This document shows, piece by piece, positions 17,024 through 25,472 of a stretch of DNA of 64,000 nt (positions are counted from its first letter, which is position 1; every line of letters begins with the position of its first letter). This DNA is from GCA-2720975 sp964469565 (GTDB lineage: Bacteria > Planctomycetota > UBA1135 > GCA-002686595). The stretch spans positions 135,484 to 199,483 of the forward strand of contig CAYXZD010000005.1 of the NCBI GenBank assembly GCA_964469565.1, read 5' to 3'. The notes below the pieces were generated by a model. The model did not search any database. It saw only the letters and a list, made by a program, of their open reading frames with translations, and was not told the DNA's origin. Both the position numbers and the translations under genes were made by a program.

Positions 17024-17069
17024 GTTGATCGACTCCCTTGGATGCTTGGATTCTGTGGAAGGGACGGGG

Positions 17070-17582
17070 CTACAGCTCGACGCCGCGGAGCTTGGCCGCA
17101 TCCTCAGCTGAACGCAGCTGAGCGAGGGCGGCAAGGGTGGCCTTGACCAGGTTGATAGGGTTAGTGGACCCGTGTGATTTGGAGAGCAAGTTCTTGATCC
17201 CCGCCATCTCCGCAACAGCACGCACAGATGTGCCAGCAATAATTCCGGTACCGTCGGAGGCCGGGACTAGGGTGATGCGGGCTCCACAAAACTCACCGGT
17301 CACCTCGTGAGGAATCGAGCCCCAAGAGGTCATCGGTACAGGCTGAAGGTGCTTGCGACCGTCTTTGTTAGCCTTTTCAATGCAGCCCGGCACCTGACGG
17401 GCCTTGCCGAATCCGAAGCCCACGTGGCCTTCTCGATCCCCCACAACCACGAGGGCTGAGAAGGAGAAGCGTCGGCCACCCTTCACAACCGCCGCACAGC
17501 GGTTCACCGTGATCAGTTGCTCGGAGAGGTTTGTGATCTCGTCGACTTCGACGTGATCGAGGTATTCAATCGTGTGTTTCAT
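17070..17582 (-). CDS. rpsE: 30S ribosomal protein S5
   Basis: S5 lies at the mRNA entry side of the 30S subunit and affects decoding accuracy. It has 170 residues. The double-stranded-RNA-binding-like N domain contains VVKGGRRFSFSALVVVGD, and the C domain contains ASDGTGIIAGTSVRAV. It follows rplR by 19 bases and ends with TAG. Confidence 0.97.
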   Translation of the reverse strand: MKHTIEYLDHVEVDEITNLSEQLITVNRCAAVVKGGRRFSFSALVVVGDREGHVGFGFGKARQVPGCIEKANKDGRKHLQPVPMTSWGSIPHEVTGEFCGARITLVPASDGTGIIAGTSVRAVAEMAGIKNLLSKSHGSTNPINLVKATLAALAQLRSAEDAAKLRGVEL

Positions 17583-17601
17583 AGTCGCTAGTGTTCCGCG
17601 C

Positions 17602-17976
17602 TTAGAACTTCAGTCCGCCCTCACGAGCAGCTTCGGCGAGTGCCTTCACCCGGCCGTGATACTTGGAATAGCCCCGATCAAAGGCCACGGTCTCGACACC
17701 AGCCTCCTTGGCAAGGCGAGCAATCTCCGCACCGATCACGCTGGCGCGCTCGGTCTTAGTCTTGCCGTTCAGCGCATCCGCAAGGGACTTAGCCGTGGAA
17801 GACGTGGCCGCAAGGGTGCGCCCTTGCACGTCGTCGATCACCTGGGCCGAGATGTGCTTGAGAGTCCTATGGACAGAAAGCCGGGGGCGATCTGTACCGA
17901 GGCGTTGACGCGAGCGTCCACTCATGGAGCGACGCTTTCGCCGCTGATTCTTTAGGTTGGTGTGTGCCTTACTCAT
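17602..17976 (-). CDS. rplR: 50S ribosomal protein L18
   Basis: L18 binds 5S rRNA in the central protuberance. It has 124 residues with the family pattern RPRLSVHRTLKHISAQVIDD and the C-terminal FDRGYSKYHGRVKALAEAAREGG. It starts 2 bases after the rplF stop in the normal spc order. Confidence 0.97.
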   Translation of the reverse strand: MSKAHTNLKNQRRKRRSMSGRSRQRLGTDRPRLSVHRTLKHISAQVIDDVQGRTLAATSSTAKSLADALNGKTKTERASVIGAEIARLAKEAGVETVAFDRGYSKYHGRVKALAEAAREGGLKF

Positions 17977-17978
17977 GG

Positions 17979-18524
17979 TTAGCTACCGAAGCTCTTGCCA
18001 GCCTTGCGCCGGACATACTCGCCTACATATCGAATCCCCTTACCCTTGTAGGGCTCGGGTGGACGGACCGCGCGCACGTTGGCCGCAAGCTGCCCGACCT
18101 GTTGACGATCACATCCGGTGATCGTCATCGCAGTGGGGTTCGGACAATCCACAGCCAATCCCTCGGGGATGGGAATTTCAACCGGGTGGCAGAAACCGAT
18201 GTTCAGGACAATATTCTTGCCTTGCACCTTGCCGTTCCAACCCACTCCGTGGATCTCGAGTTTCTTCTCAAACCCTTTAGTGACGCCTTCCACCATGTTG
18301 GCAATCAGGGCACGGGTCAGACCGTGGAAGGCACGTGCTTCCTTGGCGGACCCTGAGCCAGAGATTGAGACCTGGGCCTCGTTGCCCTCAACGGCCACGC
18401 TGACCTCAGGACGGAATGGCATCGCTAGGTTTCCCTTGGGACCTTTGACGCTGACTTGATCCCCTTTCACGTCAACATTGACGCCAGCAGGAATGGTGAT
18501 GGGTGCTTTACCGATACGGGACAT
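17979..18524 (-). CDS. rplF: 50S ribosomal protein L6
   Basis: L6 sits near the factor-binding site of the 50S subunit. It has 181 residues starting MSRIGKAPITIPAGV. The two repeated domains are complete, ending with KGKGIRYVGEYVRRKAGK. The gene lies between rpsH (15-base gap) and rplR. Confidence 0.97.
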   Translation of the reverse strand: MSRIGKAPITIPAGVNVDVKGDQVSVKGPKGNLAMPFRPEVSVAVEGNEAQVSISGSGSAKEARAFHGLTRALIANMVEGVTKGFEKKLEIHGVGWNGKVQGKNIVLNIGFCHPVEIPIPEGLAVDCPNPTAMTITGCDRQQVGQLAANVRAVRPPEPYKGKGIRYVGEYVRRKAGKSFGS

Positions 18525-18539
18525 GGTTAGATTCTCGTC

Positions 18540-18935
18540 CTAGTAGACCTGTGCGAGGACCTCTCCGCCGACACGCAACTCACGGGCCTGACGGTCCGAG
18601 ATCACGCCCTTGGGAGTGGAGACAACGTGGATCCCTTGGCCGCGCAGAACGGGCTTGAGCTCTTCCACGCCAGCGTAGACCCGGCAACCGGGCTTGCTGA
18701 TCCGTTCAATATTTCGAATCACCCTCTCACCCTCGATGCCGTATTTGAGCTCGATGGTCAGGGTGCTTGCCGGCTGGCCCTCTTCAACAGAGTAGCTGGC
18801 TACAAAGCCCTCGGCCTTGAGGACTTCCGCAATGGCCACGCGCAACTTCGTTGCAGGCATGGACACCTTAGCTTGATAAATGGAGTTACTGTTGCGAATG
18901 CGCGTGAGCATGTCCGCGATGGGGTCTGTCATCAT
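18540..18935 (-). CDS. rpsH: 30S ribosomal protein S8
   Basis: S8 binds the central domain of 16S rRNA and, in E. coli, represses the spc operon. The protein has 131 residues starting MMTDPIADMLTRIRN; the second Met (18932) is an equally good start. The conserved C-terminal STPKGVISDRQARELRVGGE is present. It lies between rpsZ and rplF. Confidence 0.97.
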   Translation of the reverse strand: MMTDPIADMLTRIRNSNSIYQAKVSMPATKLRVAIAEVLKAEGFVASYSVEEGQPASTLTIELKYGIEGERVIRNIERISKPGCRVYAGVEELKPVLRGQGIHVVSTPKGVISDRQARELRVGGEVLAQVY

Positions 18936-18948
18936 GGCTGGAACCTCT

Positions 18949-19134
18949 CTACCAGGAAGCCTTGCGCATACCGGGGATCTCGCCCAAGTGGGCGTGCTCC
19001 CTCAGGCAAATGCGGCAGATACCGAATTTACGATAGACAGCGCGCGGCCGACCACAAAAGTTGCAGCGGGTGTAAGCACGTGTCGAGAACTTGGGGGGCC
19101 GAGCGCTCTTAGCAATCAGTGATTTCTTAGCCAT
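18949..19134 (-). CDS. rpsZ: 30S ribosomal protein S14, zinc type
   Basis: This is the short zinc-binding S14, 61 residues from the ATG at 19134. Zinc ligands are Cys24, Cys27, Cys40 and Cys43. The end GEIPGMRKASW is diagnostic. An in-frame upstream Met at 19197 lies inside rplE and is not a credible start. The gene begins 4 bases after rplE ends. Confidence 0.97.
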   Translation of the reverse strand: MAKKSLIAKSARPPKFSTRAYTRCNFCGRPRAVYRKFGICRICLREHAHLGEIPGMRKASW

Positions 19135-19138
19135 GGAA

Positions 19139-19696
19139 CTAGTTCTTACCCTCGTTTCGGTTCTTGAAGGGCATCCCCAAGTTCCGCAGCAAGGCATAAC
19201 CCTGCTCGTCTGTGTCGGCCGTGGTCACGAAGGTGATGTCCATGCCCTGCTGGAAGTCGATTCGATCGAAGTCGATCTCTGGAAAAACGCTTTGCTCGGA
19301 CAGGCCAACGGTGTAGTTGCCACGACCGTCGAGCTTGTCCTTGACGCCGCGGAAGTCACGAATACGGGGCATGACGACCGAGATCAATCGGTCCGCAAAC
19401 TCCCACATGCGGTCTCCACGCAAAGTAACTGCACAGCCAATGGGCATGCCCTCACGCAGCTTGAAGCCCGCGATAGAGCGGCGAGCCAAACGAATCGTCG
19501 GCTTCTGCCCGCTAATCGTTGCTAGCTGACCGGCAGCCGTCTCAACCTTGGCCTTGGACTCAACGGCGCCCTTGACCCCCATGTTGATGACGATTTTTTC
19601 GATGGTCGGCACTGCATGCTCGTTCGTGAAGCCAAAGGACTCCTTGAGTTTGGCACGCACGTCCGACTGGTACATTTCCTTAAGCCTAGGACTCAT
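19139..19696 (-). CDS. rplE: 50S ribosomal protein L5
   Basis: L5 binds 5S rRNA and forms a bridge with S13. It has 185 residues, with the typical segments KIVINMGVKGAVESK, ISGQKPTIRLARRSIAGFKLR and GMDITFVTTADTDEQGYALL. The start is 5 bases after the rplX stop. Confidence 0.97.
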   Translation of the reverse strand: MSPRLKEMYQSDVRAKLKESFGFTNEHAVPTIEKIVINMGVKGAVESKAKVETAAGQLATISGQKPTIRLARRSIAGFKLREGMPIGCAVTLRGDRMWEFADRLISVVMPRIRDFRGVKDKLDGRGNYTVGLSEQSVFPEIDFDRIDFQQGMDITFVTTADTDEQGYALLRNLGMPFKNRNEGKN

Positions 19697-19701
19697 GATC
19701 T

Positions 19702-19962
19702 CTATTCCTTAGCGGGCCGCTTGCGGGTGCCCTTACCCGTCTGTGGATCGAGCAACAGCACGTTGCTGGCGTGAATCGGGCATTCTACCTCAATTCGCTC
19801 ACCCTTCGGATTCTGCTGAGTGGGCTTGAGGTTCTTGACGCGCAAGTTCACCCCCTCCACCACGACCCGATTGCGATCGCGCAGCACTTCCTTGACAGAG
19901 CCTGTGCGGCCCTTGTTGTTCCCGGCGATGACAATCACCTGGTCTCCAGTGTTGACGTGCAT
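19702..19962 (-). CDS. rplX: 50S ribosomal protein L24
   Basis: L24 is an early-assembly protein with a KOW fold. It has 86 residues starting MHVNTGDQVIVIAGNNKGRTG. This is somewhat short but complete, ending GTRKRPAKE. Its ATG shares one base with the rplN stop (TGATG), so the pair is translationally coupled. Confidence 0.96.
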   Translation of the reverse strand: MHVNTGDQVIVIAGNNKGRTGSVKEVLRDRNRVVVEGVNLRVKNLKPTQQNPKGERIEVECPIHASNVLLLDPQTGKGTRKRPAKE

Positions 19963-20330
19963 CAGATCACCTCCTGGGCCAACGACACAATCTTCATGTA
20001 GTTTTGCTCCCGCAGTTCACGGGCCACGGCACCAAAAATGCGCGTTCCGCGCGGGTTGCCGTCCTGGTCGATGATCACTAAGGCGTTACGGTCAAAGCGC
20101 ACGTAAGAGCCATCGGTGCGCCGGGTGTTTTTCTTCACCCGCACGATAACTCCCTTGACGATGGTGCCCTTCTTCAACTCAGACCCAGCGATCGATTTTT
20201 GAACCGAAGCAACAATGATGTCACCTAGGCTGGCATAGCGACGGTGGGTTCCGCCCAACACCTTGATACAGCGCACCAGCTTGGCGCCGGTGTTGTCAGC
20301 CACATCGAGAGTCGTTTGCATCTGAATCAT
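19962..20330 (-). CDS. rplN: 50S ribosomal protein L14
   Basis: L14 lies at the subunit interface and is the docking site of RsfS in other bacteria. It has 122 residues starting MIQMQTTLDVADNTGAKLVR, with the conserved VKKNTRRTDGSYVRFDRNA. The start overlaps the rpsQ stop by four bases (ATGA). Confidence 0.97.
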   Translation of the reverse strand: MIQMQTTLDVADNTGAKLVRCIKVLGGTHRRYASLGDIIVASVQKSIAGSELKKGTIVKGVIVRVKKNTRRTDGSYVRFDRNALVIIDQDGNPRGTRIFGAVARELREQNYMKIVSLAQEVI

Positions 20331-20668
20331 GACTGCTCTCCTACACCATCTTGGGTACCAGCATCATCGGCACTGGCAACATCCGCTGGTGTGACGAGGG
20401 GTGTCACGGCGCTCTTCACGATGCGCTCCAAGCGCCAGCGCTTGAGCTTCGAGAGGGGGCGGCATTCTGTGATGTCCACCGTATCGCCCTCACAAGCCTG
20501 GTTCGTTTCGTCATGGGCATAGACCTTGACGTGCCGGCTAATGAACTTGCGGTACTTAGGGTGTTGGAAGCGGCGTTCGACAGAGACCGTGATGGTCTTG
20601 TCGGCCTTTGCGCCAGAGACTACGCCCTGAAGCACCTTGCGACTGTTTCTTTGCTGGGGATCGCTCAT
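20327..20668 (-). CDS. rpsQ: 30S ribosomal protein S17 with C-terminal extension
   Basis: S17 is a primary 16S binder. The ATG at 20668 gives 113 residues starting MSDPQQRNSRKVLQG; family members usually have 80-90. The OB fold includes KTITVSVERRFQHPKYRKFI. After VKSAVTPL comes an acidic, Ala/Asp/Gly-rich tail of about 20 residues. Longer in-frame starts would run through rpmC and are rejected. Confidence 0.95.
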   Translation of the reverse strand: MSDPQQRNSRKVLQGVVSGAKADKTITVSVERRFQHPKYRKFISRHVKVYAHDETNQACEGDTVDITECRPLSKLKRWRLERIVKSAVTPLVTPADVASADDAGTQDGVGEQS

Positions 20669-20672
20669 CGCT

Positions 20673-20888
20673 CTACTGCTTGGACGCCTTACCGTGGATG
20701 CCGTTCGCGCGTTCGTGCAGCACCGTGTGCACACGCGCGATGGAACGGCGGACAACTCTGATCTGGGCCGTGTTGGCAGAACTGCCTGCCACGGCGGCGA
20801 AACGCAAGTCAAAGAGTTGCTTGCGCATCTGGCCGAGGTCGTATGCGAGCTCGGAGTCTGTCTTACTGTCGATTTCTTCGATCTTCAT
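20673..20888 (-). CDS. rpmC: 50S ribosomal protein L29
   Basis: L29 is a small two-helix protein at the exit of the peptide tunnel. It has 71 residues starting MKIEEIDSKTDSELAYDLGQ, with the family core LRFAAVAGSSANTAQIRVVRR. It lies 75 bases after rplP and 4 bases before rpsQ. Confidence 0.96.
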   Translation of the reverse strand: MKIEEIDSKTDSELAYDLGQMRKQLFDLRFAAVAGSSANTAQIRVVRRSIARVHTVLHERANGIHGKASKQ

Positions 20889-20963
20889 GATTGCTTGTCT
20901 CGTCCGCGATCAGAGCAAGGCACTTAGCCAAGGCCCTGTTGGCGGTTGGGGGATGAACCCGGA

Positions 20964-21383
20964 CTAGTGACTGGGGAGCCTCCTGACCATCCGAACCTTG
21001 ATGGGCATCTTGTGGGCGATGCGCTTGAAGGCCAAGCGAGCTTGATCCTCTGTGCAGTTGCCCAATTCGAAAAGCATGGTGCCCGGACGAACGACGGCCA
21101 CCCACTGATCGAGGTCTCCCTTGCCTTTACCCATGCGTGTCTCAGCAGGCTTGGAGGTAATGGGCTTGTCGGGGAAAACGCGGATCCAGATCTTGGCCGT
21201 TCCGCCGCAGGCCCGGTTGGCAGCCACACGTGAAGCCTCCAGTTGACGACCGGTAATCCACGCGGGGTCCAACGCTTGCAGGCCGTACTCGCCAAAGCTG
21301 ACGCGGTTGCCACGTTGGGCATATCCTTTCAATTTGCCACGCATCACCTTGCGGTGCTTGTGTCGTTTGGGCATGTAAGCCAT
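20964..21383 (-). CDS. rplP: 50S ribosomal protein L16
   Basis: L16 helps position tRNA in the A site. It has 139 residues starting MAYMPKRHKHRKVMRGKLKG, with typical AGRQLEASRVAANRA-like and RMGKGKGDLDQWVAVV segments. Its ATG shares one base with the rpsC stop (TAATG). Confidence 0.97.
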   Translation of the reverse strand: MAYMPKRHKHRKVMRGKLKGYAQRGNRVSFGEYGLQALDPAWITGRQLEASRVAANRACGGTAKIWIRVFPDKPITSKPAETRMGKGKGDLDQWVAVVRPGTMLFELGNCTEDQARLAFKRIAHKMPIKVRMVRRLPSH

Positions 21384-22126
21384 TAGCGGCCTCCTTGAGA
21401 CTGGGCTCCACCACCGTGCCCGCCGGGACGGCCTCCACGGCGCGGTCCTCGTTCCATGCGGCCACCGGATGCGGACACTGTGCGGTAGTTGACTTTCTCG
21501 CCGCGGTCGATGTCACCCTTGTAGATCCAAACCTTCACACCGATGATTCCGAAGGTGGTCAGGGAGTTGGCGGTGCCGTACTCCACGTGTGATTGCAGGG
21601 TAGAGAGGGGTACGCGGCCCTCGCGCTCCTTGGCCGTACGGGCCATATCTGCACCATTCAGGCGACCGTTGATTTCAACCTTGATGCCCTTGGCACCCGC
21701 CTGAATTGTCGTCTGGATGGCCTTCTTGATGGCACGGCGGAAAGCCATACGACGCTTGAGGGCGTCCGCGATCACCTCAGCCACGAGGGTGGCGGAGAGC
21801 TCGGGTCGCTTCACCTCGTGAATCGTGAGGTGCACGGTCATCCCTGCAATCGCCTGCAACTCAGCTTTGAGTTGGTCGATGCGCACACCCTTGCGACCCA
21901 CGAGAACGCCTGGGCGGGCCGTGAAGATCACAACGTTGACGGCTTCGCCTGTACGCTCAATCTCGATGCGGGGAATCCCGGCCGAACCGTATTCCTTCAT
22001 CACATGGGCGCGGATCTGCCTGTCCTGCAATAGGTAGTCCGCAAAGTTGCGGCCGCCGTGCCAACGGGAAGCCCAAGGCTCGATGATGCCGATTCGGTAA
22101 CCGGTGGGGTGTATCTTTTGTCCCAT
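21383..22126 (-). CDS. rpsC: 30S ribosomal protein S3 with Gly/Arg-rich tail
   Basis: S3 lines the mRNA entry tunnel and has helicase activity with S4 and S5. It has 247 residues. It begins MGQKIHPTGYRIGI and contains the KH motif (PGVLVGRKGVRIDQLKAEL). The last 25 residues (RMERGPRRGGRPGG...) are a Gly/Arg-rich tail. It starts 10 bases after rplV ends. Confidence 0.97.
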   Translation of the reverse strand: MGQKIHPTGYRIGIIEPWASRWHGGRNFADYLLQDRQIRAHVMKEYGSAGIPRIEIERTGEAVNVVIFTARPGVLVGRKGVRIDQLKAELQAIAGMTVHLTIHEVKRPELSATLVAEVIADALKRRMAFRRAIKKAIQTTIQAGAKGIKVEINGRLNGADMARTAKEREGRVPLSTLQSHVEYGTANSLTTFGIIGVKVWIYKGDIDRGEKVNYRTVSASGGRMERGPRRGGRPGGHGGGAQSQGGR

Positions 22127-22136
22127 AGTGTTTGCG

Positions 22137-22652
22137 CTAGCTCTCCTGATCCTCGGAAGCGGGTTCAGAGGGGGTCGGCTCGTCAGCTGGAGCCTCGGTC
22201 TTCTTGGGTGTGGCTTCGGGTTTTGGTTCAGGCTTCTCGACAGGCTCCTCTACAGGCTTCTCGATAGACGCTGAGGTAGCTACATCACTTGAGTCGCTAT
22301 ACACAGCCACCGCGATGGTCAGGTGACTCGTCTTCTTGGTGAACGGCATGGCGCGCCCCTGCGGACCCGGACGCCAGCGCATGCGGTTGTTCAAGAGCGG
22401 ACCATCATCCGCACGAGCATCGACGATGACCAAGCGGTTCAGGTCCACGGACTCGTCCTGGGCAGCGTTGGCCACCGCGGACTTGAGCAGACGCAGGTAG
22501 AAGGAAGCAGCCCGCTGGGGCGCAAACTCCAATAGCTCAAAAGCTTCGTTGGCCGATCGATTGCGGATCAGATCCGCAATCAAACGCGCCTTGCGCGCCG
22601 TAAGGCGTGCATAGCGATGCTTGGCTGTGTAGTCAGTTTGAAGGGTGGTCAC
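22137..22652 (-). CDS. rplV: 50S ribosomal protein L22 with Pro/Glu-rich extension
   Basis: L22 lines the peptide exit tunnel. The ribosomal core ends near residue 125 (KKTSHLTIAVAVYSD). After it comes a tail of about 45 residues built on alternating Glu, Pro, Val, Lys and Ala (EKPVEEPVEKPEPKPEA...), making 171 residues instead of about 110. The core motifs ARLTARKARLIADLIRN and RMRWRPGPQGRAMPF are normal. No extra domain is recognisable in the tail. Confidence 0.96.
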   Translation of the reverse strand: MTTLQTDYTAKHRYARLTARKARLIADLIRNRSANEAFELLEFAPQRAASFYLRLLKSAVANAAQDESVDLNRLVIVDARADDGPLLNNRMRWRPGPQGRAMPFTKKTSHLTIAVAVYSDSSDVATSASIEKPVEEPVEKPEPKPEATPKKTEAPADEPTPSEPASEDQES

Positions 22653-22728
22653 GGTTTCGTCCGATGAATGCTTTGCCTAATTGAGTAAGCGCTTGGGTGA
22701 ACTCGAGAGTGGAGAGAGGGGAAGGCAA

Positions 22729-23010
22729 TCAGCCCGTCTTGAGGCCCTCTTTCTTGTTGGTATGGCCGCGGAATGAGCGCGTTTGTGAGAACTCCCCCAG
22801 CTTGTGGCCCACCATGTCCTCGGTAACAGTGACCTTAAGGTGCTGCTTTCCGTTGTGGACCATGAAGGTGTGCCCGATGAAATCCGGCGGAATCGTGCAG
22901 GCACGAGCCCAAGTACGGATGGGGTTATGGGTGCCCGCAGCGTTCTGCGCGTCCACCTTGGCGGCGAGTTTGGGGTCGATAAACGGCCCTTTCTTAAGAC
23001 TACGTCCCAT
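22729..23010 (-). CDS. rpsS: 30S ribosomal protein S19
   Basis: S19 is a head protein that contacts S13 and tRNA. It has 93 residues starting MGRSLKKGPFIDPKLAAKV, with the conserved TWARACTIPPDFIGHTFMVH and LGEFSQTRSFRGHTNKK. It lies 9 bases after rplB; a 76-base gap follows before rplV. Confidence 0.97.
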   Translation of the reverse strand: MGRSLKKGPFIDPKLAAKVDAQNAAGTHNPIRTWARACTIPPDFIGHTFMVHNGKQHLKVTVTEDMVGHKLGEFSQTRSFRGHTNKKEGLKTG

Positions 23011-23019
23011 GGTCTAGGG

Positions 23020-23850
23020 CTACCTCTTCTTCCTTCGACGGACGATGAATCGATCCGTCGGGTGGTTGCGGCGACGTGTACGACCGCCCTTAGCCAACAC
23101 GGCCGTGGGCGAGCAGGGATGACGGCCCCCTGCGGTTCGACCCTCGCCGCCACCCATGGGGTGATCGACGGGGTTCATGGCCGTACCGCGGACGTGCGGA
23201 CGGCGACCAAGGTGGCGCTTGCGGCCAGCCTTGCCCAGCTTGACATTCTGATGATCGGTGTTTCCCACGCGCCCGATCGTGGCGCGGCAACTCACATGGA
23301 TGCGACGCAACTCACCGGAGGGCAAGAGCAGCAGCGCATAGTTGCCCTCGCGGGCCTGGAGCTGGGCGCTGGTTCCCGCGCTACGGCAGATCTGACCACC
23401 GCGGCCTGGTTGCAGCTCAACATTGTGAACCTGGACACCCACAGGAATGTGCTCGAGCAACATGGTGTTGCCGGGGTTGGGCTCAGATCCCTCACCGGAG
23501 GTAATCGTCTGCCCCACTTCTAGGCCAATGGGCGCGAGGATGTAGCGCTTTTCGCCGTCCGCGTAAAACAACTTGGCAATGAAACAGGTGCGATTGGGAT
23601 CGTACTCAATCGTTGCAACGCGTGCGGGCACGCCATCCTTCGAGCGTTTGAAATCAATCAAGCGGTAACGACGCTTGTGACCCCCACCGCGGTGGCGGGA
23701 CGTGATGCGTCCGTGATTGTTCCGGCCACCCGACTTCTTGATCGGGCGCAGAAGCGACTTCTCAGGCTTGGTGCAGGTGATCTCAGAGTAATCCAAGACG
23801 CTGCCGTGTCGGCGCCCAGGTGAGGTCGGCTTGTATTTTCTAATTCCCAT
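23020..23850 (-). CDS. rplB: 50S ribosomal protein L2
   Basis: L2 is required for subunit association and peptidyl transferase assembly. It has 276 residues. The conserved GRNNHGRITSRHRGGGHKRR and the C-terminal VRGTAMNPVDHPMGGGEGR, with the functionally important histidine, are both present. It follows rplW by 55 bases. Confidence 0.98.
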   Translation of the reverse strand: MGIRKYKPTSPGRRHGSVLDYSEITCTKPEKSLLRPIKKSGGRNNHGRITSRHRGGGHKRRYRLIDFKRSKDGVPARVATIEYDPNRTCFIAKLFYADGEKRYILAPIGLEVGQTITSGEGSEPNPGNTMLLEHIPVGVQVHNVELQPGRGGQICRSAGTSAQLQAREGNYALLLLPSGELRRIHVSCRATIGRVGNTDHQNVKLGKAGRKRHLGRRPHVRGTAMNPVDHPMGGGEGRTAGGRHPCSPTAVLAKGGRTRRRNHPTDRFIVRRRKKR

Positions 23851-23905
23851 GATGTTTGTGCGTCGTCAGCGTGCGTCCCGGTTGCAGGAAGTTGCAGGGC
23901 AAGCC

Positions 23906-24196
23906 CTACAGAACGTCGATCGTATGCCCCTCCGCTAATGTCACCATGGCCTTCTTCCAGTCGGCGCGCTTGCCGGCCACGTAACCGCGGCGGCGTGTCT
24001 TACCCAGCACAAGCAGAGTGTTGACCTTGGCGACCTTGACCTCGAAGACACTCTCGACGGCCTGACGAATTTCCACCTTGTTCGCGTCGCGTGGAACGCG
24101 GAAGTGGTATGCATTGCGGTCTGCCGTGTCGAGGCTTCCCTTTTCAGTGATCACCGGCTTCCCGACGATCGTGTACATGCGTTGAGTGGGATTCAT
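23906..24196 (-). CDS. rplW: 50S ribosomal protein L23
   Basis: L23 sits at the tunnel exit and docks trigger factor and SRP in other bacteria. It has 96 residues with KPVITEKGSLDTADRNAYHF and FEVKVAKVNTLLVLGKTRR. Its ATG overlaps the rplD stop by four bases. Confidence 0.96.
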   Translation of the reverse strand: MNPTQRMYTIVGKPVITEKGSLDTADRNAYHFRVPRDANKVEIRQAVESVFEVKVAKVNTLLVLGKTRRRGYVAGKRADWKKAMVTLAEGHTIDVL

Positions 24197-24828
24197 GCTG
24201 CGTCACCATCCTTCAAACCCACACGGGCACTGAGACTATCCACGGCGGCACGCTCAGCGATAATCACGCCACCATTGACCACGTCGTAGGCGCACAGCTC
24301 ATCGGCAATGCGCACTGTAACTCGGGGGAAGTTGCGGAATGACTTCCACAGGGAGGCATTGCGCTCATTGATCACAATGCAGGCGCGCTTCGTGGCGTCC
24401 AGATCCTGAAGAATCTTGCGGGCTGCCTTAGCCGAGGGTTGGCCGAATTCACCGAGATCGGCAATCACCAATTCTCCGTCGGCCAGCTTTCCTGCCAGAG
24501 CGCTGCGCAGCGCAACGCGCCGTGCCTTGACCGGCATGTGGTATGAGAAGTCCCGCGGGTGTGGACCAAAGACGGTGCCACCGCCCCGCCAGATGGGTGA
24601 CTTGCGGTCTCCGGCACGGGCGCGGCCCGTGTGCTTTTGTTTGTAGGGCTTGGCGTTGGTGCCACGCACTTCTGAACGGCCCTTCACCTTAGCCGTGCCC
24701 TGGCGCTGATTGGCCATGTACATGACCACAGCATCCTTGAGGGTGCGGTAGAGGATTTTGTCGCCGAAGGAGCTCTCGTCGAAGTCGACGGAACCCACAT
24801 TGCCGGCCTTGTAGCTTTTGACTTCCAT
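24193..24828 (-). CDS. rplD: 50S ribosomal protein L4
   Basis: L4 reaches into the exit tunnel; in E. coli it also represses the S10 operon. It has 211 residues. The conserved tunnel-loop region NQRQGTAKVKGRSEVRGTNA, followed by QKHTGRARAGDRKSPIWRGG, is clear. It lies 5 bases after rplC. Autoregulation cannot be judged, but the 304-base leader before rplC is a candidate site. Confidence 0.97.
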   Translation of the reverse strand: MEVKSYKAGNVGSVDFDESSFGDKILYRTLKDAVVMYMANQRQGTAKVKGRSEVRGTNAKPYKQKHTGRARAGDRKSPIWRGGGTVFGPHPRDFSYHMPVKARRVALRSALAGKLADGELVIADLGEFGQPSAKAARKILQDLDATKRACIVINERNASLWKSFRNFPRVTVRIADELCAYDVVNGGVIIAERAAVDSLSARVGLKDGDAA

Positions 24829-24833
24829 CAGAA

Positions 24834-25472
24834 CTAACCCTTCTTCATGCCCGTGCGGGCCGTCTGAACCTGAACGAAACCACCGGTGGGACCGGGGATC
24901 GCGCCCTTAACGAAAAGCAAACCGCGCTCGGCGTCCACACGCAGGATTTCAAGGTTCTTCGTGGTCTTGCGCTTGGCACCATAGTGGCCCGACATGCGCT
25001 TGCCCTTCATGACGCGGCCCGGATAAGCCGAGCACCCGATCGAACCCGGGCGGCGGTAGTTCTTCGAACCATGGGTCTTGGGACCACGCGAGAAGCCGTG
25101 CCGCTTGATCGTACCGGCGAATCCACGCCCCTTGCTTGTACCGATGACGTCTACGAGGTCACCCTCTGCAAAGGCATCCACCGTGATAGCATCCCCCACA
25201 TCTTTGTCTGCTGGGGCGCTGAGGCGCTCCTCACGGAGGAAGCGCTTGGGAGCCGTCCCAGCTGACTTGGCGGCGGACCGCTGGGGCTTATTGGAGTGAC
25301 GATCAGCCACATCTTCGAAACCGAGCTGGAGGGCATCGTAGCCATCCCTGTCTTGAGTCCGAATCTGCATGATGACACAGGGGCCCGCTTCGACGACGGT
25401 ACAGCCTGTGGCTGTGCCGTCTTCGGCGAACATCTGCGTCATGCCTTTTTTGCGCCCTAGAATCAGCGTCAT
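24834..25472 (-). CDS. rplC: 50S ribosomal protein L3
   Basis: L3 is an early-assembly protein near the peptidyl transferase centre. It has 212 residues starting MTLILGRKKGMTQMF, with the conserved GTSKGRGFAGTIKRHGF and MSGHYGAKRKTTKNLEILRV. Unusually it is 304 bases from rpsJ, where other bacteria have a short gap. Confidence 0.97.
   Translation of the reverse strand: MTLILGRKKGMTQMFAEDGTATGCTVVEAGPCVIMQIRTQDRDGYDALQLGFEDVADRHSNKPQRSAAKSAGTAPKRFLREERLSAPADKDVGDAITVDAFAEGDLVDVIGTSKGRGFAGTIKRHGFSRGPKTHGSKNYRRPGSIGCSAYPGRVMKGKRMSGHYGAKRKTTKNLEILRVDAERGLLFVKGAIPGPTGGFVQVQTARTGMKKG

Noticed and set aside
22804..23523. 239-residue plus-strand open frame opposite rpsS and rplB
   Set aside because: It is antisense to conserved ribosomal protein genes; a shadow frame.
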